From Auanema rhodensis (taxonomy: Eukaryota > Nematoda > Chromadorea > Rhabditida > Rhabditidae), in assembly GCA_964057225.1 (NCBI GenBank), contig OZ059900.1, forward strand, positions 7,760,501-7,824,500: DNA of 64,000 nt. The letters run 5' to 3'. Positions 56,018 to 64,000 of the stretch are shown here, piece by piece. Positions within the stretch are counted from its first letter, which is position 1. Each line of letters starts with the position of its first letter. The translations under genes and the position numbers were made by a program. The notes under the pieces were generated by a model. That model was not told where the DNA came from, ran no database searches, and saw only the letters and a list, made by a program, of their open reading frames with translations.

Positions 56018-56548
56018 GACTAAATGTATGAAATACTGTCAAAGAATGTTCATATAGGTGTATTTTGCACGAATATCAAAACTGATTGAAATATGGGCCT
56101 TTTTATGTTCAAAACGCCATATATTCAACGATTTTGGGTACAAAACATGTGAAAACTGTATGTTTTGATCAGACCCTTTGAGATATGGATTTGAAATTCA
56201 GGATTCATAAACTTCGACTATTTTTACATATATCCTGAATTTGTATTTTGCACGAATATCAAAACTGATTGAAATATGGGCCTTTTTATGTTCAAAACGC
56301 CATATATTCAACGATTTTGGGTACAAAACATGTGAAAACTGTATGTTTTGATCAGACCCTTTGAGATATGGATTTGAAATTCAGGATTCATAAACTTCGA
56401 CTATTTTTACATATATATGTCCAATTTTAACCACTTTGGTCGAAAAGGACCGAAAATATCAAGAATTATTGGTTTTTTGGGGATTGAAGGGCATTTTGGC
56501 AAAATCAGTCAAACTTTTGATCTTAAGCATATTTTTTTCTTCTAAAAC
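56018..56548 (+). repeat. Truncated monomer pair with rearrangement junction
   Basis: This 531-bp stretch replaces two full monomers (696 bp). The left monomer is normal to position 216, ending at 56233 inside the palindrome ACATATATATGT. Then 9 bp (CCTGAATTT, 56234-56242) follow, and the next monomer resumes at its position 43 (56243). Monomer sequence lost is 174 bp, net 165 bp. It is the only place in the window where monomer phase shifts by more than 2 bp. Both flanking partial monomers are E-type (91T, 198C). Confidence 0.9.
56194..56242. other. Inverted-template filler at the junction
   Basis: ATCCTGAATTT at 56232-56242 is the exact reverse complement of AAATTCAGGAT at 56194-56204, which is ordinary monomer sequence 27 bp upstream. 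The filler plus the two preceding bases give an 11-bp match. This is what end joining with a snap-back or template-switch synthesis step produces. The alternative, chance similarity of 9 added bases, is unlikely but not excluded. Confidence 0.75.
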
Positions 56549-58965
56549 GACTAAATGTATGAAATACTGTCATAGAATGTTCATATAGGTGTATTTTGCA
56601 CGAATATCAAAACTGATTGAAATATGGGCCTTTTTATGTTCAAAACGCCATATATTCAACGATTTTGGGTACAAAACATGTGAAAACTGTATGTTTTGAT
56701 CAGACCCTTTGAGATATGGATTTGGAATTCAGGATTCATAAACTTTGACTATTTTTACATATATATGTTCAATTTTAACCACTTAGGTCAAAAAGGACCG
56801 AAAATATCAAGAATTATTGGTTTTTTGGGGTTTGAAGGGCATTTTGGCTAAATCAGTCAAACTTTTGATCTTAAGCATATTTTTTTCTTCTAAAACGACT
56901 AAATGTATGAAATACTGTCATAGAATGTTCATATAGGTGTATTTTGCACGAATATCAAAACTGATTGAAATATGGGCCTTTTTATGTTCAAAACGCCATA
57001 TATTCAACGATTTTGGGTACAAAACATGTGAAAACTGTATGTTTTGATCAGACCCTTTGAGATATGGATTTGAAATTCAGGATTCATAAACTTTGACTAT
57101 TTTTACATATATATGTCCAATTTTAACCACTTTGGTCAAAAAGGACCGAAAATATCAAGAATTATTGGTTTTTTGGGGATTGAAGGGCATTTTGGCAAAA
57201 TCAGTCAAACTTTTGATCTTAAGCATATTTTTTTCTTCTAAAACGACTAAATGTATGAAATACTGTCATAGAATGTTCATATAGGTGTATTTTGCACAAA
57301 TATCAAAACTGATTGAAATATGGGCCTTTTTATGCTCAAAACGCCATATATTCAACGATTTTGGGTACAAAACATGTGAAAACGGTATGTTTTGATCAGA
57401 CCCTTTGAGATATGGATTTGAAATTCAGGATTCATAAACTTCGACTATTTCTACATATATATGTCCAATTTTAACCACTTTGGTCAAAAAGGACCGAAAA
57501 TATCAAGAATTATTGGTTTTTTGGGGTTTGAAGGGCATTTTGGCAAAATCAGTCAAACTTTTGATCTTAAGCATATTTTTTTCTTCTAAAACGACTAAAT
57601 GTATGAAATACTGTCAAAGAATGTTCATATAGGTGTATTTTGCACGAATATCAAAACTGATTGAAATATGGGCCTTTTTATGCTCAAAACGCCATATATT
57701 CAACGATTTTGGGTACAAAACATGTGAAAACTGTATGTTTTGATCAGACCCTTTGAGATATGGATTTAAAATTCAGGATTCATAAAATTCGACTATTTTT
57801 ACATATATATGTCCAATTTTAACCACTTTGGTCAAAAAGGACCGAAAATATCAAGAATTATTGGTTTTTTGGGGTTTGAAGGGCATTTTGGCAAAATCAG
57901 TCAAACTTTTGATCTTAAGAATATTTTTTTCTTCTAAAACGACTAAATGTATGAAATACTGTCATAGAATGTTCATATAGGTGTATTTTGCACGAATATC
58001 AAAACTGATTGAAATATGGGCCTTTTTATGCTCAAAACGCCATATATTCAACGATTTTGGGTACAAAACATGTGAAAACTGTATGTTTTGATCAGACCCT
58101 TTGAGATATGGATTTGAAATTCAGGATTCATAAACTTCGACTATTTCTACATATATATGTCCAATTTTAACCACTTTGGTCAAAAAGGACCGAAAATATC
58201 AAGAATTATTGGTTTTTTGGGGTTTGAAGGGCATTTTGGCAAAATCAGTCAAACTTTTGATCTTAAGCATATTTTTTTCTTCTAAAACGACTAAATGTAT
58301 GAAATACTGTCATAGAATGTTCATATAGGTGTATTTTGCACGAATATCAAAACTGATTGAAATATGGGCCTTTTTATGCTCAAAACGCCATATATTCAAC
58401 GATTTTGGGTACAAAACATGTGAAAACTGTATGTTTTGATCAGACCCTTTGAGATATGGATTTAAAATTCAGGATTCATAAAATTCGACTATTTTTACAT
58501 ATATATGTCCAATTTTAACCACTTTGGTCAAAAAGGACCGAAAATATCAAGAATTATTGGTTTTTTGGGGTTTGAAGGGCATTTTGGCAAAATCAGTCAA
58601 ACTTTTGATCTTAAGCATATTTTTTTCTTCTAAAACGACTAAATGTATGAAATACTGTCAAAGAATGTTCATATAGGTGTATTTTGCACGAATATCAAAA
58701 CTGATTGAAATATGGGCCTTTTTATGTTCAAAACGCCATATATTCAACGATTTTGGGTACAAAACATGTGAAAACTGTATGTTTTGATCAGACCCTTTGA
58801 GATATGGATTTGAAATTCAGGATTCATAAACTTCGACTATTTTTACATATATATGTCCAATTTTAACCACTTTGGTCGAAAAGGACCGAAAATATCAAGA
58901 ATTATTGGTTTTTTGGGGATTGAAGGGCATTTTGGCAAAATCAGTCAAACTTTTGATCTTAAGCA

Positions 58966-58987
58966 TATATTATTCTCTTCTAAAACG
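58966..58987 (+). repeat. Altered T-tract with a 2-bp expansion
   Basis: The usual CATATTTTTTTCTTCT reads CATATATTATTCTCTTCT, two bases longer and with interruptions in the T run. It is the only monomer of this form seen and makes a 350-bp unit. Replication slippage in the T7 tract is the simple explanation. Confidence 0.75.
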
Positions 58988-59334
58988 ACTAAATGTATGA
59001 AATACTGTCATAGAATGTTCATATAGGTGTATTTTGCACAAATATCAAAACTGATTGAAATATGGGCCTTTTTATGCTCAAAACGCCATATATTCAACGA
59101 TTTTGGGTACAAAACATGTGAAAACGGTATGTTTTGATCAGACCCTTTGAGATATGGATTTGAAATTCAGGATTCATAAACTTCGACTATTTTTACATAT
59201 ATATGTCCAATTTTAACCACTTTGGTCGAAAAGGACCGAAAATATCAAGAATTATTGGTTTTTTGGGGATTGAAGGGCATTTTGGCAAAATCAGTCAAAC
59301 TTTTGATCTTAAGCATATTTTTTTCTTCTAAAAC
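58987..59334 (+). repeat. Chimeric monomer, A-type left part and E-type right part
   Basis: The left portion has A markers (54A, 91C, 140G). The right portion has E markers (207T, 242G, 283A). The switch lies between 140 and 207. It directly follows the expanded T-tract monomer and precedes a normal A monomer at 59335, consistent with an out-of-register exchange that duplicated an A left half. Confidence 0.7.
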
Positions 59335-62116
59335 GACTAAATGTATGAAATACTGTCATAGAATGTTCATATAGGTGTATTTTGCACAAATATCAAAACT
59401 GATTGAAATATGGGCCTTTTTATGCTCAAAACGCCATATATTCAACGATTTTGGGTACAAAACATGTGAAAACGGTATGTTTTGATCAGACCCTTTGAGA
59501 TATGGATTTGAAATTCAGGATTCATAAACTTCGACTATTTCTACATATATATGTCCAATTTTAACCACTTTGGTCAAAAAGGACCGAAAATATCAAGAAT
59601 TATTGGTTTTTTGGGGTTTGAAGGGCATTTTGGCAAAATCAGTCAAACTTTTGATCTTAAGCATATTTTTTTCTTCTAAAACGACTAAATGTATGAAATA
59701 CTGTCAAAAAATGTTCATATAGGTGTATTTTGCACGAATATCAAAACTGATTGAAATATGGGCCTTTTTATGCTCAAAACGCCATATATTCAACGATTTT
59801 GGGTACAAAACATGTGAAAACTGTATGTTTTGATCAGACCCTTTGAGATATGGATTTAAAATTCAGGATTCATAAAATTCGACTATTTTTACATATATAT
59901 GTCCAATTTTAACCACTTTGGTCAAAAAGGACCGAAAATATCAAGAATTATTGGTTTTTTGGGGTTTGAAGGGCATTTTGGCAAAATCAGTCAAACTTTT
60001 GATCTTAAGCATATTTTTTTCTTCTAAAACGACTAAATGTATGAAATACTGTCATAGAATGTTCATATAGGTGTATTTTGCACGAATATCAAAACTGATT
60101 GAAATATGGGCCTTTTTATGCTCAAAACGCCATATATTCAACGATTTTGGGTACAAAACATGTGAAAACTGTATGTTTTGATCAGACCCTTTGAGATATG
60201 GATTTGAAATTCAGGATTCATAAACTTCGACTATTTCTACATATATATGTCCAATTTTAACCACTTTGGTCAAAAAGGACCGAAAATATCAAGAATTATT
60301 GGTTTTTTGGGGTTTGAAGGGCATTTTGGCAAAATCAGTCAAACTTTTGATCTTAAGCATATTTTTTTTTCTAAAACGACTAAATGTATGAAATACTGTC
60401 AAAGAATGTTCATATAGGTGTATTTTGCACGAATATCAAAACTGATTGAAATATGGGCCTTTTTATGTTCAAAACGCCATATATTCAACGATTTTGGGTA
60501 CAAAACATGTGAAAACTGTATGTTTTGATCAGACCCTTTGAGATATGGATTTGAAATTCAGGATTCATGAACTTCGACTATTTTTACATATATATGTCCA
60601 ATTTTAACCACTTTGGTCGAAAAGGACCGAAAATATCAAGAATTATTGGTTTTTTGGGGATTGAAGGGCATTTTGGCAAAATCAGTCAAACTTTTGATCT
60701 TAAGCATATTTTTTTCTTCTAAAACGACTAAATGTATGAAATACTGTCATAGAATGTTCATATAGGTGTATTTTGCACAAATATCAAAACTGATTGAAAT
60801 ATGGGCCTTTTTATGCTCAAAACGCCATATATTCAACGATTTTGGGTACAAAACATGTGAAAACTGTATGTTTTGATCAGACCCTTTGAGATATGGATTT
60901 GAAATTCAGGATTCATAAACTTTGACTATTTTTACATATATATGTCCAATTTTAACCACTTTGGTCGAAAAGGACCGAAAATATCAAGAATTATTGGTTT
61001 TTTGGGGATTGAAGGGCATTTTGGCAAAATCAGTCAAACTTTTGATCTTAAGCATATTTTTTTCTTCTAAAACGACTAAATGTATGAAATACTGTCATAG
61101 AATGTTCATATAGGTGTATTTTGCACGAATATCAAAACTGATTGAAATATGGGCCTTTTTATGTTCAAAACGCCATATATTCAACGATTTTGGGTACAAA
61201 ACATGTGAAAACTGTATGTTTTGATCAGACCCTTTGAGATATGGATTTCGAATTCAGGATTCATAAACTTTGACTATTTTTACATATATATGTTCAATTT
61301 TAACCACTTTGGTCAAAAAGGACCGAATATATCAAGAATTATTGGTTTTTTGGGGTTTGAAGGGCATTTTGGCTAAATCAGTCAAACTTTTGATCTTAAG
61401 CATATTTTTTTTTCTAAAACGACTAAATGTATGAAATACTGTCAAAGAATGTTCATATAGGTGTATTTTGCACGAATATCAAAACTGATTGAAATATGGG
61501 CCTTTTTATGTTCAAAACGCCATATATTCAACGATTTTGGGTACAAAACATGTGAAAACTGTATGTTTTGATCAGACCCTTTGAGATATGGATTTGAAAT
61601 TCAGGATTCATAAACTTTGACTATTTTTACATATATATGTCCAATTTTAACCACTTTGGTCAAAAAGGACCGAAAATATCAAGAATTATTGGTTTTTTGG
61701 GGATTGAAGGGCATTTTGGCAAAATCAGTCAAACTTTTGATCTTAAGCATATTTTTTTCTTCTAAAACGACTAAATGTATGAAATACTGTCATAGAATGT
61801 TCATATAGGTGTATTTTGCACGAATATCAAAACTGATTGAAATATGGGCCTTTTTATGCTCAAAACGCCATATATTCAACGATTTTGGGTACAAAACATG
61901 TGAAAACTGTATGTTTTGATCAGACCCTTTGAGATATGGATTTGAAATTCAGGATTCATAAACTTTGACTATTTTTACATATATATGTTCAATTTTAACC
62001 ACTTTGGTCAAGAAGGACCGAAAATATCAAGAATTATTGGTTTTTTGGGGTTTGAAGGGCATTTTGGCAAAATCAGTCAAACTTTTGATCTTAAGCATAT
62101 TTTTTTCTTCTAAAAC

Positions 62117-64000
62117 GACTAAATGTATGAAATACTGTCATAGAATGTTCATATAGGTGTATTTTGCACGAATATCAAAACTGATTGAAATATGGGCCTT
62201 TTTATGCTCAAAACGCCATATATTCAACGATTTTGGGTACAAAACATGTGAAAACTGTATGTTTTGATCAGACCCTTTGAGATATGGATTTGAAATTCAG
62301 GATTCATAAACTTTGACTATTTCTACATATATATGTCCAATTTTAACCACTTTGGTCAAAAAGGACCGAAAGTATCAAGAATTATTGGTTTTTTGGGGTT
62401 TGAAGGGCATTTTGGCAAAATCAGTCAAACTTTTGATCTTAAGCATATTTTTTTCTTCTAAAACGACTAAATGTATGAAATACTGTCAAAGAATGTTCAT
62501 ATAGGTATATTTTGCACGAATATCAAAACTGATTGAAATATGGGCCTTTTTATGCTCAAAACGCCATATATTCAACGATTTTGGGTACAAAACATGTGAA
62601 AACTGTATGTTTTGATCAGACCCTTTGAGATATGGATTTGAAATTCAGGATTCATAAACTTTGACTATTTTTACATATATATGTCCAATTTTAACCACTT
62701 TGGTCGAAAAGGACCGAAAATATCAAGAATTATTGGTTTTTTGGGGATTGAAGGGCATTTTGGCAAAATCAGTGAAACTTTTGATCTTAAGCATATTTTT
62801 TTTTTCTAAAACGACTAAATGTATGAAATACTGTCATAGAATGTTCATATAGGTGTATTTTGCACGAATATCAAAACTGATTGAAATATGGGCCTTTTTA
62901 TGTTCAAAACGCCATATATTCAACGATTTTGGGTACAAAACATGTGAAAACTGTATGTTTTGATCAGACCCTTTGAGATATGGATTTGAAATTCAGGATT
63001 CATAAACTTTGACTATTTTTACATATATATGTCCAATTTTAACCACTTTGGTCAAAAAGGACCGAAAATATCAAGAATTATTGGTTTTTTGGGGATTGAA
63101 GGGCATTTTGGCAAAATCAGTCAAACTTTTGATCTTAAGCATATTTTTTTCTTCTAAAACGACTAAATGTATGAAATACTGTCATAGAATGTTCATATAG
63201 GTGTATTTTGCACGAATATCAAAACTGATTGAAATATGGGCCTTTTTATGCTCAAAACGCCATATATTCAACGATTTTGGGTACAAAACATGTGAAAACT
63301 GTATGTTTTGATCAGACCCTTTGAGATATGGATTTAAAATTCAGGATTCATAAAATTCGACTATTTTTACATATATATGTCCAATTTTAACCACTTTGGT
63401 CAAAAAGGACCGAAAATATCAAGAATTATTGGTTTTTTGGGGTTTGAAGGGCATTTTGGCAAAATCAGTCAAACTTTTGATCTTAAGCATATTTTTTTCT
63501 TCTAAAACGACTAAATGTATGAAATACTGTCATAGAATGTTCATATAGGTGTATTTTGCACGAATATCAAAACTGATTGAAATATGGGCCTTTTTATGCT
63601 CAAAACGCCATATATTCAACGATTTTGGGTACAAAACATGTGAAAACTGTATGTTTTGATCAGACCCTTTGAGATATGGATTTGAAATTCAGGATTCATA
63701 AACTTCGACTATTTCTACATATATATGTCCAATTTTAACCACTTTGGTCAAAAAGGACCGAAAATATCAAGAATTATTGGTTTTTTGGGGTTTGAAGGGC
63801 ATTTTGGCAAAATCAGTCAAACTTTTGATCTTAAGCATATTTTTTTTTCTAAAACGACTAAATGTATGAAATACTGTCAAAGAATGTTCATATAGGTGTA
63901 TTTTGCACGAATATCAAAACTGATTGAAATATGGGCCTTTTTATGTTCAAAACGCCATATATTCAACGATTTTGGGTACAAAACATGTGAAAACTGTATG
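62117..64000 (+). repeat. Right member of a dispersed 1.9-kb repeat pair, runs off the window
   Basis: Matches 41059-42942 at a constant offset of 21,058 bp, with the same 198T plus 207C monomer, the same CAGTGAAAC marker (62772) and the same following order D, B', C with T9, and E. Private changes here are AAAGTATC near 62371, GGTATATTTT near 62508 and T for C339 near 62800. The match reaches the window end, so its full length is unknown. Confidence 0.82.

Larger units (their letters stand above)
1..64000 (+). repeat. Tandem satellite DNA array, 348-bp monomer, about 184 copies
   Basis: The same unit recurs every 348 bp across the entire window, all copies head to tail on the same strand. 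Start points of GACTAAATG fall at 1, 349, 697, 1045, 1393 and so on. Phase drifts by only 1-2 bp through small indels (12860s, 14947, 17272, 40720, 58970 and others) and shifts once by 165 bp at 56232. Hand counting the first monomer gives 108 G+C of 348. Monomers differ by a handful of substitutions, so identity between subtypes is roughly 96-99%. Satellites of this kind have no protein product; in many eukaryotes they occupy centromeres, pericentromeres or heterochromatic knobs. The centromere role is inference from length, AT-richness, array size and higher-order structure. No unique flanking DNA is present, so the array extends beyond both ends of the window. Confidence 0.98.

Noticed and set aside
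56232-56243. A target-site duplication or mobile element scar at the phase break.
   Set aside because: No inserted element and no direct duplication flank the junction; it is a net deletion with a 9-bp filler.
1-64000. CRISPR array, because of the long regular repetition.
   Set aside because: The unit is 348 bp with no short conserved repeat alternating with unique spacers, and there are no cas genes.
1-64000. LTR retrotransposon tandem or transposon-derived array.
   Set aside because: No reverse transcriptase, integrase or transposase fragments, no primer-binding site or polypurine tract, and no terminal inverted repeats at the unit level.

Overview
The whole 64-kb window is one uninterrupted tandem satellite DNA array. 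A monomer of 348 bp (31% G+C in the first copy, counted by hand) repeats head to tail about 184 times, always in the same orientation, from the first base to the last. I found no unique sequence, protein-coding gene, RNA gene, transposon, CRISPR array or array edge. A long, homogeneous, AT-rich array with a monomer near twice 174 bp points to a eukaryotic chromosome, most plausibly a centromeric or pericentromeric (or heterochromatic knob) satellite. I do not recognise the family and cannot tell plant from animal.

Monomers differ mainly at about fifteen diagnostic positions (numbered from the G of GACTAAATG at base 1): 25 T/A, 54 G/A, 91 C/T, 140 T/G/A, 176-177 GA/AA/GG/CG, 195 C/A, 198 C/T, 207 C/T, 221 C/T, 242 A/G, 283 T/A, 301 A/T, 320 A/C and presence or absence of C339. 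These define subtypes, called here A (54A, 140G, 198C, 207C), B (176A, 195A, 25A; B' has 25T), C (198C, 207C, 140T), D (198T, 283A), E (91T, 198C, 207T, 242G, 283A), E' (E with 25T and 54A) and F (177G, 221T, usually 301T).

Layout: subtype order is not random. From 1 to about 34 kb a recurring A-B-C-D-B'-E-D/F theme (about seven monomers) dominates. Recent tandem duplications of 4 monomers (1393-4176), 7 monomers (6961-11832) and 4 monomers (21226-24009) lie in it, and two related blocks at 24010-27141 and 28186-30969 differ by one E monomer. From 34450 to 40709 a 9-monomer unit of 3130 bp is present twice. 43494-45577 holds a duplicated 3-monomer unit (1042 bp) and 50102-53581 a duplicated 5-monomer unit (1740 bp). 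About 1.9 kb at 41059-42942 recurs at 62117-64000, 21,058 bp away.

The one clear break in monomer phase is at 56232-56243: 174 bp of monomer (half a unit) is replaced by a 9-bp filler that matches, in inverted orientation, sequence about 40 bp upstream. Within each monomer there is a 12-bp palindrome, short hairpins and A/T tracts spaced at about 10.5 bp, but no CENP-B box. The 63-codon open frames that repeat through the array start at TTG, not ATG, and I treat them as non-coding.
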